The notes below the pieces were generated by a model. It was not told where the DNA came from. It saw nothing but the letters and a program-made list of their open reading frames with translations, and searched no databases. This document shows positions 1 to 8,572 of a stretch of DNA of 64,000 nt, piece by piece. Made by a program: the position numbers and the translations under genes. The stretch lies in assembly GCF_041821145.1 (NCBI RefSeq), contig NZ_JBGUBC010000007.1, forward strand, positions 87,041 through 151,040. The letters run 5' to 3'. This DNA comes from Halopenitus sp041821145 (GTDB lineage: Archaea > Halobacteriota > Halobacteria > Halobacteriales > Haloferacaceae). The first letter of the stretch is position 1. Each line of letters opens with the position of its first letter.

Positions 1-1
1 C

Positions 2-733
2 GCAGGCGCAATCGCGTTCGTCGCGTTCGAAGGCTGGGAGTTGCTCGCGTTTGACCAGGACAGCATCCGCGACCCTGAGGAGACAGTTCGAAAAGCGATC
101 TACATCTCCATCGGCTTCGCCACGTTCCTCTACGTCATCGTCGCCGTCGTGACGACGAACCTCGTGAGCGCGTCGGTCATCCAGCAGCACGCCGAGACTT
201 CGCTGGCCATCGCGGCTCGGCCGTTTCTCGGCTCGGCCGGCTTCCTGCTCATCTCGGTGGCGGCGCTGTTCTCGACGGGGAGTGCACTCAATGCGACGCT
301 GTTTTCGGCGGCCCGGCTCTCGAAGAAGCTCGTCTCGAACGACTTCCTCCCATGCGAGCTGACGAGTGAAGGTGATGAACCAATTCGCCCGTTACTTGTG
401 CTGGGGGGATTGACAGCGGGACTCAGCGTCCTAGGGAGCCTGAATGCGATTAGTTCGTTCGCCTCGCTTGCGTTCATCACGCTGTTCGGGGCGATGAGCT
501 ACCTCGCCTTCCGTCAGCGTGGGGACGCCCTCGCCACGATCGCCGTCCCAGCGGTGGGTACGCTCGGCGCGGTGGCGACGGTTGTGGCACTCACCTACCA
601 CCTCGCGACGACCGAACCTCACGTGTTCGGGACGGTAGTTGTACTTGTACTTGCTGTCATCGGAGTCGAATTGCTCTACTTCGAACGAGACCCCATCCTC
701 GCGGAGATACAAGAACTCGAAGAGGCCGTGTGA
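2..733 (+). CDS. APC-family amino acid permease, C-terminal part (5' end outside window)
   Basis: Partial gene: the frame is open from base 2 with no start, so the N-terminus lies left of the window. The visible 243 residues are mostly hydrophobic, with about six to seven membrane segments. The phrase AFEGWELLAFDQDSIRDPEE followed by KAIYISIG matches the loop after TM6 of APC superfamily permeases (the family pattern is 'F.GFE....AEE.kNP.r..P.ai'). This is an integral membrane transporter, probably proton-coupled amino acid uptake. The substrate cannot be read from the sequence. It ends in a short acidic tail (EIQELEEAV). Confidence 0.85.
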   Translation, partial: AGAIAFVAFEGWELLAFDQDSIRDPEETVRKAIYISIGFATFLYVIVAVVTTNLVSASVIQQHAETSLAIAARPFLGSAGFLLISVAALFSTGSALNATLFSAARLSKKLVSNDFLPCELTSEGDEPIRPLLVLGGLTAGLSVLGSLNAISSFASLAFITLFGAMSYLAFRQRGDALATIAVPAVGTLGAVATVVALTYHLATTEPHVFGTVVVLVLAVIGVELLYFERDPILAEIQELEEAV

Positions 734-1046
734 ACCCCTGCCCGGTGAGCGTTTACTGTGACAACCGCTAAGTGGTTGTCGCAACTCAGATCTGTCTGTT
801 CACCCCGATTGATTTCGACCTTCCCTCACGAGAAGGCGGCAATTCACCAGTTCGCTCTTCTGGTACTTACGATCGGATATTGTGAGCCGTTTTCATCAAA
901 AGAACTCGCCGCTGTCGTTACTACAATTCTAGTCTCGATGACCGGCCGTTTCTCGTGTGAATCCCCAATTCTGGCGAAAAACGCTCCCACAATCACAAAG
1001 GTAATAGTTCTATGAACGAAATGGCATATATAGAGGTCCAGATAGA
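734..1046. promoter_or_regulatory. Intergenic stretch with TATA-like element before the HalOD1 gene
   Basis: No convincing gene in 313 bp; a frame at 758-1015 has no recognisable composition or domain. CATATATAGAGG at about 1023-1034 lies some 15-25 bp before the ATG at 1047 and is a plausible TATA box for a leaderless transcript. Confidence 0.4.
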
Positions 1047-1310
1047 ATGGTGTCCTCGGGTTCAACAGACGATTCATCTGAATCAGTTAGTGAGGCGATT
1101 ATCGAAACGGTCGCGGAGGCGGAAGGACTTGATCCACTACAGTTAGACCCTCCACTCGGCACAGAACTCGATCCAGACGCATTGGACCAACTGTTTCGAT
1201 CGAACGCTACCGGTCCCACCACCTCAGTAGAGCACGTGACGCTCACCTATCATGGATACGAAGTGACCGCATTTTCCGATGGCCGAATAATCACTCAAGA
1301 ACTAGGCTGA
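1047..1310 (+). CDS. HalOD1 output domain protein
   Basis: An 87-residue soluble acidic protein. After a Ser/Asp-rich leader it carries the HalOD1 pattern: SVSEAIIETVAEAEGLDP, then a Pro-rich Leu segment, DPDALDQLF, and a beta-rich end VTLTYHGYEVT. HalOD1 (haloarchaeal output domain 1) is found alone or attached to receiver and sensor domains and is thought to relay signals; its biochemical activity is unknown. It stands alone between two transporter genes, so its partner is not evident. The start is the ATG just downstream of a TATA-like element. Confidence 0.8.
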   Translation: MVSSGSTDDSSESVSEAIIETVAEAEGLDPLQLDPPLGTELDPDALDQLFRSNATGPTTSVEHVTLTYHGYEVTAFSDGRIITQELG

Positions 1311-1381
1311 TACCCTCGGATTTGTTGGCATAGAACGCTATCGAGCGGTAACAACGTCTGGAACCCCGATCGTCTCACCTC

Positions 1382-2971
1382 ATGACAACCGTCTCTTCAC
1401 TTCGGCCGCTGGCGACAATCCTGATCTCCGCAGGTGCTGTCCCTGCCATCCTCGCGTCCACGCGCCGCCCAAATGTTCGTGAAGCTTGGACCATCCTCGC
1501 CGCTCTCGGTCAGTTCGCACTTGTTACCAGCTTGGTTCCAGGGGTCCTTTCGGGAACAGTCTATTCGACCGCTCTCGGAACCTTCGTTTCTGGCATCAGT
1601 CTAGTCTTACGGGTTGATCCCCTAGGCCTGTTGTTTGCATTACTCGCGTCAGTGCTCTGGACCGTGGCCAGTCTCTACAGTATCGGGTATATGCGTGAGC
1701 TTAGTGAGCACTCCCAGACCAGGTATTTTGCGGCATTCGCGGCCAGTCTCAGTGCCACGATCGGTATTGCGTTTGCTTCGAACCTGGTGACGCTCTACGT
1801 CTTCTACGAACTGCTCACTGTCTCCACGTATCCTCTCGTCGTCCATGCCGAAACTGCGGAGGCACGAGCTGCAGGCCGGAAGTACTTAGCGTACACCTTT
1901 GGTGGTGGAGTTGCTGTCCTCACTGGGACCATAGTGATTTTCTGGCTGACGGGCACAACCGCATTTACTCCCGGCGGGATCGAAGCGATTGCAAACGTTG
2001 ATCCAGTGTTTGGCCGTATCGCGTTCACCCTGCTTGCCGCCGGATTTGGTGTCAAGGCAGCGCTGATGCCCCTGCACTCGTGGCTTCCGGATGCGATGGT
2101 TGCGCCGACACCCGTTTCAGGGTTATTGCATGCTGTGGCGGTCGTCAAAAGCGGTGTCTTTGGGCTCGCCCGAGTGGTCCTCTACGTCTTTGGACCCGAG
2201 ACTGTTCACTCGCTTGGCGTTGGTCTCCCTGTAGCGATTGTTGCCACCGGTACCCTCCTCATCGCGAGCGTGATTGCCCTCCGTCAGGACAACCTCAAAC
2301 GGCGACTCGCCTACTCAACAGTGAGTCAACTCTCTTATATCGTCCTTGGACTGAGTATCCTTTCACCGGCCGCCATCGTTGGCGGACTTCTTCATATCGT
2401 TGCCCATGCTTTCATGAAGCTCACGTTGTTCTTCTGTGCGGGGGCAATTCACGTCGAAACACACACAGATTACATCAGTCAGATGGCAGGCATCGGGAAA
2501 CGAATGCCGCTGACGATGAGTGCGTTGGCGATCGCGAGTGCCGGAATGGCCGGTATCCCATTGTTTGCCGGGTTTGTCAGCAAGTGGTATCTCCTCATTG
2601 GAACGGTCGAGGTGGGGGGTGGTCTCTTCGCCGTCTCGCTCCTGATCTCCGGCGTCCTCAACATCGCGTACTTCTGGCCTATCGTGTACACCGCGTTCTT
2701 CGAGTCCCCAGATACTGCTGATCCGAAGCCGATTCTCGAGGGGCCACTTGGTGGGCGATTTACCCCGGCCAGAGACGGTGGAATAGATCATTCAGAGGGA
2801 CCTACAGTCGGTGACGACTGGGAGTCTCGTGGGTGGGCTGGTAGTGAATCCACATGGTTCATGCTCGGGCCGATCCTCGTCGTGGCAGCAGGATCCGTTG
2901 TGCTCGGGGTTTTCCCTGAGAGCACGGTATTTCTTCGACTCATTCGGCTCGTCCTAAAGACTGTCATATAA
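1382..2971 (+). CDS. MrpD/NuoL-type proton-conducting membrane subunit
   Basis: A 529-residue polytopic protein of about 14 membrane segments. It contains the antiporter-like core of complex I ND2/4/5 and Mrp subunits: YVFYELLTVSTYPLVVH (TM5 Glu), GVKAALMPLHSWLPDAM and PTPVSGLLHAVAVVKSGV (TM7/TM8 Lys and His), then HIVAHAFMKLTLFFCAGA. Such subunits couple ion or proton translocation to a partner. No other Mrp, Nuo or DabA gene lies nearby, so it may act in a minimal complex or with partners elsewhere. A soluble loop near residues 430-480 precedes the last TM. The start ATG follows a short leader. Confidence 0.82.
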   Translation: MTTVSSLRPLATILISAGAVPAILASTRRPNVREAWTILAALGQFALVTSLVPGVLSGTVYSTALGTFVSGISLVLRVDPLGLLFALLASVLWTVASLYSIGYMRELSEHSQTRYFAAFAASLSATIGIAFASNLVTLYVFYELLTVSTYPLVVHAETAEARAAGRKYLAYTFGGGVAVLTGTIVIFWLTGTTAFTPGGIEAIANVDPVFGRIAFTLLAAGFGVKAALMPLHSWLPDAMVAPTPVSGLLHAVAVVKSGVFGLARVVLYVFGPETVHSLGVGLPVAIVATGTLLIASVIALRQDNLKRRLAYSTVSQLSYIVLGLSILSPAAIVGGLLHIVAHAFMKLTLFFCAGAIHVETHTDYISQMAGIGKRMPLTMSALAIASAGMAGIPLFAGFVSKWYLLIGTVEVGGGLFAVSLLISGVLNIAYFWPIVYTAFFESPDTADPKPILEGPLGGRFTPARDGGIDHSEGPTVGDDWESRGWAGSESTWFMLGPILVVAAGSVVLGVFPESTVFLRLIRLVLKTVI

Positions 2972-3037
2972 CTGCTCAGCGGGGCGGAGTTAAAATCGAA
3001 AAAGGTTAGGCTATCGTTTGAATCGATAAGTACAGTA

Positions 3038-3090
3038 GGGCGATGGAGTCCGCCTGACCCAACTGCCGGACACGCCGGCTGATGACTCCT
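3038..3090 (+). promoter_or_regulatory. Fluoride riboswitch (crcB motif)
   Basis: Seen directly: GGCG (3039-3042) plus ATGG, then a pairing CGCC (3051-3054), then a GCCGG/CCGGC stem (3065-3069 with 3075-3079), then the hallmark CTGATGACTCCT (3079-3090). This order matches the crcB/fluoride riboswitch consensus (GGNGAUGG, second stem, CUGAUGACUCCU). It ends 16 bp before the ATG of a tandem crcB pair, the family's classic target. Position and spacing favour control of translation or early elongation by fluoride. Confidence 0.9.
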
Positions 3091-3106
3091 TTTCCACGCG
3101 ATTTCC

Positions 3107-3493
3107 ATGTCAGCCCAACACACACTCGTTCGACTGGAAGCACTGGCCTTGATCGGTATCGGCGGATTCGCCGGGTCTAATCTCCGCTACTTCGTGGGAT
3201 TCCTTGCCCCCGGCATCCCGGGAACATTGCTCGTGAACGTCATCGGCAGCTTCGTCCTCGGATTCTTGCTCTACGAGGCGATCTATTCCGGCCTGCTCGC
3301 AGAGCAGACACAGATCGTCGCCGGGACCGGCTTCCTCTCATCGTTCACCACGTACAGTACGTTCGCGTTGGAGAGCCTTCAAGCGAGCCCGCTCTTGCTC
3401 GTCGGGAACATCCTCGCAACGTACGCGTTTGGGTTCACTGGCATCCTCGCCGGTCGAACGCTCGCGCGCATCGTCGACGGAGGGGAGACTTGA
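3107..3493 (+). CDS. crcB: CrcB/Fluc fluoride channel, first subunit
   Basis: A 128-residue membrane protein with four TM helices. CrcB hallmarks are visible: GGFAGSNLRYFVG at the start of TM1, the TM2 motif LLVNVIGSFVLGFL (conserved N and GS) and the TM3 motif GTGFLSSFTTYSTFALES (Phe box and Thr/Ser track). Fluc channels export fluoride as dual-topology dimers; two adjacent genes normally encode an obligate antiparallel heterodimer. The gene directly follows a fluoride riboswitch, and its TGA overlaps the ATG of the second crcB gene (TGATG), so the two are translationally coupled. Confidence 0.92.
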   Translation: MSAQHTLVRLEALALIGIGGFAGSNLRYFVGFLAPGIPGTLLVNVIGSFVLGFLLYEAIYSGLLAEQTQIVAGTGFLSSFTTYSTFALESLQASPLLLVGNILATYAFGFTGILAGRTLARIVDGGET

Positions 3494-3855
3494 TGATCGA
3501 GTTGGATCCGGCCCACATCGTCGGCACGGGTGGGGCACTCGGCGCGCTGCTGCGGCAATTCGTCAGCGAACGCGTCGACAGCGATGGATTCCCGCTGGAA
3601 ACTATGACGGTGAATGTCGTCGGAAGTTTCGCTCTCGGGTTCGTTACGTTCCTCGGACTGGACAACAATCTGCTTCTTTTCCTCGGAACGGGCGCATGTG
3701 GCTCGTTCACGACGTTCTCCTCGTTCGCCTTCGAAACGGTTCGGCTGTGGGAAACCGGCGAACGAGTGCGTGCCATCGTCAATGCCGGCGGGAATCTCCT
3801 TGGTACGAGCATTGCCATCGGATTAGCGTGGGTTCTAACGCGTGGGTTCATCTGA
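3493..3855 (+). CDS. crcB: CrcB/Fluc fluoride channel, second subunit
   Basis: 120 residues with four TM helices: GALGALLRQFVSERV, TVNVVGSFALGFVTF and GTGACGSFTTFSSFAFET carry the same Asn, Gly-Ser and Phe/Thr positions as the first subunit. The ATG at 3493 shares a base with the stop of the upstream gene; a TTG three bases earlier is less likely. It is the presumed partner of the first subunit in a fluoride-exporting heterodimer. A decayed second copy of this pair lies near 18.5-18.8 kb. Its stop codon abuts the stop of the convergent uspA-like gene. Confidence 0.92.
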   Translation: MIELDPAHIVGTGGALGALLRQFVSERVDSDGFPLETMTVNVVGSFALGFVTFLGLDNNLLLFLGTGACGSFTTFSSFAFETVRLWETGERVRAIVNAGGNLLGTSIAIGLAWVLTRGFI

Positions 3856-4302
3856 CTATGCTTGGTCGATTTCAGTATTGATGCGAACGACGTGAACAGG
3901 GATGTCTGCACTACGAATGACCTTTTCTGCGACACTGCCGATGAGGAAGTGATTGAGGCCCGTGCGGCCGTGGGTCCCTATGACGATGAGATCGATGGCG
4001 TGCTGGTCAACGTACGCCAAGATTTCTTCGTGCGGAATCCCGCGAGTGATAGCGGTGACGGTCTCGACTCCCCCCTCGGTTCCGAGGTGCTCAACGGCTC
4101 CGACGGCCCGTTCACCCTGCTCGGTCAGCTGGTCTTCAATCGTGAGCCATTTCGACTCTGGCAGGGTGCTGTAGTCTCGCGTGTCAACGACGTAGAGGGC
4201 GTGAAGGGTCGCATCGGAGAGGTCCGCGAGTCCGAGCGCTTCAGTAATGGCTTTGGTGCTCCCGTCGCTTCCATCGGTCGCTACGAGAATCTGGTCGTAC
4301 AT
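3856..4302 (-). CDS. Universal stress protein, UspA family
   Basis: 148 residues, the standard length of a single-domain USP. It starts MYDQILVATDGSDGS (beta1 and phosphate-binding region) and ends with IGTHGRTGLNHFLIGSVAE, the G-2x-G-9x-G-(S/T) ATP-binding signature of UspA proteins of the MJ0577 type. It is a cytoplasmic, likely ATP-binding dimer involved in stress adaptation. It is convergent with, and directly abuts, the crcB pair. Confidence 0.93.
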   Translation of the reverse strand: MYDQILVATDGSDGSTKAITEALGLADLSDATLHALYVVDTRDYSTLPESKWLTIEDQLTEQGERAVGAVEHLGTEGGVETVTAITRGIPHEEILAYVDQHAIDLIVIGTHGRTGLNHFLIGSVAEKVIRSADIPVHVVRINTEIDQA

Positions 4303-4696
4303 ACTGCTCCCTCCGTCCCCGGCGAATTAAAGCCATGTGGAGAGCCCTCTCACGGGGTATTTCTTTTCCAACGCATGGGAAAGAGGGGGACAGGGGGTGG
4401 CGCAGGGGTTCGGAAGGGGCCGACACGGGAGTGCCTGACCTCGAGTGAGCGATCGAACTCTCTTCGAGGTTCGGCGCGTAGTGGTAATGGGAAGACGATT
4501 ATAGGCTTTTCGGGACTTCAATTGGGATAGGAACGTTGAGTCTTCGACGCTATTCGGCTCGTTTGTTATCGGTTTTGACGACCCTTCGGTACCTCTCACA
4601 AGAAAGTGTACGGACCGAAGATTCGAGATACTGACGACTCAACCCGCGGACCGAAAAGCCGAACTTCTATACGACCAGCTTGGCTACGAGGAACTG
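4303..4696. promoter_or_regulatory. Intergenic region between divergent uspA-like and rhomboid genes
   Basis: 394 bp with no supported gene; frames here have composition unlike a haloarchaeal protein. It must hold both promoters. A TATAGG stretch at about 4500-4505 could serve the uspA side and TTCTATACG at about 4665-4673 the rhomboid side. Confidence 0.35.
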
Positions 4697-5620
4697 ATGG
4701 CTGAGTGTGACGAGTGCGGTGCGTACGAAAATATGCCGTACCAGTGTCACCGGTGTGGGAACACGTTCTGTTCCGACCATCGACTTCCCGAGAGCCACAA
4801 TTGTCCTGGACTAGCGGACTGGAACGATCCAAGCGGTGTCTTCGATTCCGGATTCGACGATTCCGTTCGGAACCGCGGCCGCTCCGACACTGGCGTGTTC
4901 GACCGGGCGAAAGCCTACGTTGGACGTCAGACCTCGACCGGCGGTGTTGTCAGTTTCTTCCGCGGCAATGCGACCTACTTGTTCCTCGCGCTGATGTGGG
5001 TGACCTTCGGGTTCCAGTTCTTTATCTTCTCCTTCTTTCTCGGAATCCCTCTCACGTCCTCGCTGTGGCGGTCGGTGTTCGTCCTCTCGACTGGGCATCC
5101 GCTGTACGTCTGGACGTGGATTACGTCTGTCTTCGCCCATGGTGGGTTTACACACATCGCGTTCAACAGTATCGCGCTGTACTTCTTCGGGCCTGTCGTC
5201 GAACGCCGACTTGGGACGAAGCGCTTCACCGCGCTGTTCCTCGGTGCCGGTGCGCTCGCTGGCCTCGCACAGGTCGGCGCGACGCTCCTCATAAGCCCGG
5301 GCATACAGACCGGTGTCGTCGGCGCGTCGGGCGCTATCATGGCAGTGATGGGGCTGCTCACCGTCCTCCGACCGAATCTCACGGTGTATCTGTACTTCAT
5401 CATCCCCATGCCGCTGTGGCTCCTCACTATCGGGTTCGCCGCCTTTTCAGCCGTTGCCGGCCTCTCCTCCATTGGCCCTGGAGGGATTGCGAACTGGGCG
5501 CATCTCGCTGGTCTTGGCCTCGGCCTTGCGTACGGCGCAGTTGTCAAAAGGACTCGGAGCGTTCCCGAGTCGATTCGGGTCGGCGGTGGTCCCGGTGGGC
5601 CCGGTCGGCGACGTTTCTGA
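4697..5620 (+). CDS. AN1-type zinc finger-rhomboid intramembrane serine protease
   Basis: 307 residues. Residues 1-40 form an AN1-like finger (CDECG..YQCHRCGNTFCSDHRLPESHNCPG). A linker follows, then six TM helices of a rhomboid. The catalytic Ser lies in VGASGAIMAVMGL and the catalytic His in NWAHLAGLGLGLAYG; the TM1-TM2 side has HGGFTHIAFNSIALYFFGP, the conserved H..HN region. Rhomboids cleave within transmembrane segments of substrates. The AN1 fusion is a known haloarchaeal architecture and may recruit substrates. The C-terminus ends in a Gly/Arg-rich tail. Confidence 0.9.
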   Translation: MAECDECGAYENMPYQCHRCGNTFCSDHRLPESHNCPGLADWNDPSGVFDSGFDDSVRNRGRSDTGVFDRAKAYVGRQTSTGGVVSFFRGNATYLFLALMWVTFGFQFFIFSFFLGIPLTSSLWRSVFVLSTGHPLYVWTWITSVFAHGGFTHIAFNSIALYFFGPVVERRLGTKRFTALFLGAGALAGLAQVGATLLISPGIQTGVVGASGAIMAVMGLLTVLRPNLTVYLYFIIPMPLWLLTIGFAAFSAVAGLSSIGPGGIANWAHLAGLGLGLAYGAVVKRTRSVPESIRVGGGPGGPGRRRF

Positions 5621-5625
5621 CTCCC

Positions 5626-5760
5626 CTCAAATACTATACATCGGGGTCAGTCGGGGGAGTGTATAACTAGTACAGCGACGCCGCTCCTGCTTTCCCATGA
5701 AGCGTTCATCGAACAGTACGTTTGGGAAGATTTTTTGAACCCAGTTACAAAGCTATTGTA
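5626..5760 (+). terminator. Possible terminator region after the rhomboid gene
   Basis: GACTCCCC at about 5620-5627 can pair with GGGGGAGTG at about 5653-5661, followed later by a T-run (GATTTTTTG near 5730). This is a weak archaeal-type termination signal and partly overlaps the rhomboid stop codon. Confidence 0.25.
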
Positions 5761-5770
5761 GGATCACTGA

Positions 5771-6874
5771 ATGAATAGTCCCGGCATGGAACCAATACCT
5801 CGTCGATATCTCACCCTCGGGGTGGTCAGTGGTAGTGGGTTGCTCCTCGCTGGGGCACATCTCATTCATGCTCTCACCGAGGAAACCACACTTGCGTTAC
5901 TCTTCGGCGGCGCACTTCCGTTTGTTATCGCTCTCGCTGTCGCAGTCGGCGGGTACCAGGTGTGCCACAGCGACCTCCCGGACGACGTCTTAGTGCGTAT
6001 TGGAGGATGGGTGGGTGCTGGGATGGGACTTATGGGCCTCTTCGGTGGAGGCGCAATTGGCTATGAATATGCCGAGGGGGCCCGCCAGTTCAATGAAGGG
6101 TACGTTGTCTTGACGTTCATAACTCTCGGGGCGGCCGCAGGCCTCCTCCTAGGGTGGTACGATGCACGTCGCTACGTTCTCACCAACGAACTCAGAGCCA
6201 AACAGCGCGAATTGGAGCAGCAGAACGAGCGTCTCGAGAAGTTCGCCAGCGTCGTCACGCACGATTTACGAAATCCATTAAACGTTGCCACTGGACGGCT
6301 AGATCTCATCAACGAGGAGGGGAACACCGAGCATATTGCGGCGATCCGTCGAGCACACTCCCGGATGGAGACACTCATCGACGACGTACTGACGCTGACT
6401 CAGACGGGGCAGAGTATAGGAAACACAAAACAAGTCAGAGTACAGCAAACTGCGTCGCAGGCCTGGGACCAAGTCGATACCGAGAGCGCATCTCTCGATG
6501 TCACGATCGACATGGTAATTGAAGCCGATGCCAGCCGACTGCAGCAACTGTTCGGGAACCTGTTTCGAAACACAGTCGAACACGGCGGTGACAATGTGTC
6601 CGTCTGCGTCGGCCGCCTCAATGACGACTGCGGATTTTACATTGAAGACGACGGCCACGGCATACCCGAAGACGAGCGCGAGCAGATTTTCGAGTACGGC
6701 TATTCGACTGCCTCCGATGGAACCGGACTCGGATTAGAGATCGTTCACCAAATCGTTCAGGGTCACGGGTGGACGATCACCGTCACACAGGCTGCTGATG
6801 GTGGAGCGAGATTCGAGATTCGGGGTGTTACACAGGCAGATGTCGGCGATGAATGGCATGATGTACCTGTGTAG
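5771..6874 (+). CDS. Membrane sensor histidine kinase
   Basis: 367 residues. Four predicted TM helices (about residues 10-135) are followed by a coiled coil rich in Glu/Gln (LRAKQRELEQQNERLEKFAS). The HisKA box is VVTHDLRNPLN with the phosphoacceptor His. The HATPase domain shows the N box LFGNLFRNTVEHGG, the G1 box DDGHGIP and the G2 box GTGLGLEIVHQIVQGHG. It autophosphorylates and passes phosphate to an unlinked response regulator; none is adjacent. There is no PAS domain, so sensing probably uses the membrane part. It is preceded by AT-rich sequence. Confidence 0.9.
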   Translation: MNSPGMEPIPRRYLTLGVVSGSGLLLAGAHLIHALTEETTLALLFGGALPFVIALAVAVGGYQVCHSDLPDDVLVRIGGWVGAGMGLMGLFGGGAIGYEYAEGARQFNEGYVVLTFITLGAAAGLLLGWYDARRYVLTNELRAKQRELEQQNERLEKFASVVTHDLRNPLNVATGRLDLINEEGNTEHIAAIRRAHSRMETLIDDVLTLTQTGQSIGNTKQVRVQQTASQAWDQVDTESASLDVTIDMVIEADASRLQQLFGNLFRNTVEHGGDNVSVCVGRLNDDCGFYIEDDGHGIPEDEREQIFEYGYSTASDGTGLGLEIVHQIVQGHGWTITVTQAADGGARFEIRGVTQADVGDEWHDVPV

Positions 6875-6920
6875 CGATACATACGTAGTCGTGATTCGAG
6901 ATCCGCTTCGGCAGCCCTCT

Positions 6921-7104
6921 TTCGTGCAACGCTCTTGTGTAGAACATTGTTGGTGGAGAGCTGTCTGGCGGTTTTGTTCTCGATAGGTTTCGGAAGCTCC
7001 AGTCTCAGAACGGGGGTGTAAGCGGCTGAGTGGAGGTGGTTGTAGCTGCTTTCCCAGTTTCGGAGTCCTCACCAACAATCTGCTTCACAAGAGCGTTCGT
7101 GCAA
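6921..7104. mobile_element. MITE related to the ISH4-type element, with target duplication
   Basis: A 166-bp core (6930-7095) has terminal inverted repeats. The left end is CGCTCTTGTGTAGAACATTG and the right end, read inward, is CGCTCTTGTGAAGCAGATTG, both continuing TTGGTG. The direct repeat TTCGTGCAA flanks it exactly (6921-6929 and 7096-7104). The same ends bound the transposase-bearing element at 24843-25845, so this is most likely a non-autonomous derivative mobilised by an ISH4-type transposase. It encodes nothing recognisable and sits in the intergenic space between a histidine kinase and a dedA-like gene. Confidence 0.85.
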
Positions 7105-7200
7105 TTCCCTAACAGTCCTCATAAGCGGTCATTCGCGTTACAAAGTGAAGTGTGTGGTCTGATACGGAGAAAGACTCCTGAACAGGCTCAGACGCTGAGT

Positions 7201-8151
7201 CTAGAATCGTCTGCGGAGGCGACTAATAATGGTCTGAACATGAGCGATCCGTACCAGTTGGCCCAGCTCGAACGCGAGCACTGCGCCGAAACCGATGAGA
7301 ACTCCGGACAACACAAGTGCGACCTGTTCGGAAAATCCAAGTGAGACAAAGAATAGCGGGTCGTTCCACGCCCAGGTAATCGCCGCAAACGCCCGGTGCG
7401 GGGACGATACCGCCCCTAACAGGAAGAGCCCGCCCACAACGACGCCGACAATACGAACGAGATGGAGTGTGAGGCGCTTCGCAGTCTCGGGATACGCTCG
7501 AATCCAGTGTCGACCCATCCAAACGGCACCTCCGATGAGAACGATGATCCCGAACAATTCGATCACGAACCGCACGTGCGACTGGATGTACGCCAGCTCC
7601 ACCGCGACCCATCGGTTGACCGTTCCGATAGCAATTTCCAATGGGGAGGGCGTGTTCGACCCGGTGTAGACGAGATACGCCAGCCCCGTATTGAAGAGTG
7701 CTGCACCGCTTGCCGTGTAGAGGACGAACCGTCGCAGGCCCATCTCGGCGAGGCCAGCCGGAATCGAGATGAGCGCCCGAAAGAATGGAAGCATTCGCGC
7801 CCAGAAGACCGTTGACTCCCCATACCCGCGGAACACGGCCTGACTTCGTTCGAGGTTGCGTTCTGAAACGTGGATGAGGTGTCCGTATCGTTCGAGGAGA
7901 CGTTCTCCATACCGCCCAAACAGCACGTACGCGACGAGGCTCCCAACGGTCGCCCCAGCAGTTGCATCGATGACGAATAGGACGAACGAGACGGGGTCGT
8001 GGACGAGTTGACTCGCCGCGAACGGGACGATGGCTTCACTCGGGGCGAAGTGGAGAATGAATGCGGTCTCCAACACCATGTAGACGAACACCGCGAGATA
8101 CCCATACTGGTTGATGAACGCCAGGACAGCCTGGACGAGCCACTCAAACAT
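7201..8151 (-). CDS. DedA/VTT-domain membrane protein with extended C-terminus
   Basis: 316 residues. The first 190 or so are a DedA (SNARE-associated/VTT) domain: an amphipathic start, AFILHFAPSEAIVPFAAS, the glycine-rich TM pair GATVGSLVAYVLFGRYG and the R-containing motif FWARMLPFFRALISIPAGLAEM. DedA proteins are proposed lipid scramblases or proton-coupled transporters (undecaprenyl phosphate or polyprenol carriers). An unusual C-terminal extension of about 120 residues adds three more TM helices, so it is longer than the typical 200-220-residue family member. Convergent with the kinase gene across the MITE. Confidence 0.88.
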   Translation of the reverse strand: MFEWLVQAVLAFINQYGYLAVFVYMVLETAFILHFAPSEAIVPFAASQLVHDPVSFVLFVIDATAGATVGSLVAYVLFGRYGERLLERYGHLIHVSERNLERSQAVFRGYGESTVFWARMLPFFRALISIPAGLAEMGLRRFVLYTASGAALFNTGLAYLVYTGSNTPSPLEIAIGTVNRWVAVELAYIQSHVRFVIELFGIIVLIGGAVWMGRHWIRAYPETAKRLTLHLVRIVGVVVGGLFLLGAVSSPHRAFAAITWAWNDPLFFVSLGFSEQVALVLSGVLIGFGAVLAFELGQLVRIAHVQTIISRLRRRF

Positions 8152-8572
8152 CGGCGATCATCTCAGACGGGTGCGTTGCAGGTTCGGCCAGGTAGTTCAC
8201 AGTTTTACAGAAGCCATCCCGTGGGATTGTCACGAAGCCATCTGGCTGTTACCTCCGTGACGGTATGAATCTCTCCATTTGCGTTATCCCCAGAAGTCGA
8301 TAATGCGGTCCACAGCACGATCGACGAAACTCTCTCGATACCGAACCAGTAACTGATGGGAACTACCGACCTTCCATCGCCTATCGGTTCTGATTCCTTC
8401 GGGGTTTCACACAAGGTCGGCCTTGTCGAAGCTCTTTCGTACGGTTTCGTCTAGCGGTAGGTTTCTAGGGCTTCGGTCGCAATCGGGTAGTTGAACCCCC
8501 TTATGAGTACCAGTGGGGACGTGGTTTCAGCAAACCTGCAAAACCTTACGTCTTCAACGATAACGGGCTGTA
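8152..8572. other. Intergenic region, no gene supported
   Basis: 421 bp upstream of both the dedA-like gene and the PAS histidine kinase. Short frames exist (for example 8205-8414 minus) but show no domain or haloarchaeal codon bias. It should contain two divergent promoters; nothing more specific could be read. Confidence 0.4.

Noticed and set aside
758..1015. An 85-codon plus-strand frame after the permease
   Set aside because: Composition and codon use are unlike haloarchaeal genes, no domain, and it spans the region expected to hold a promoter.
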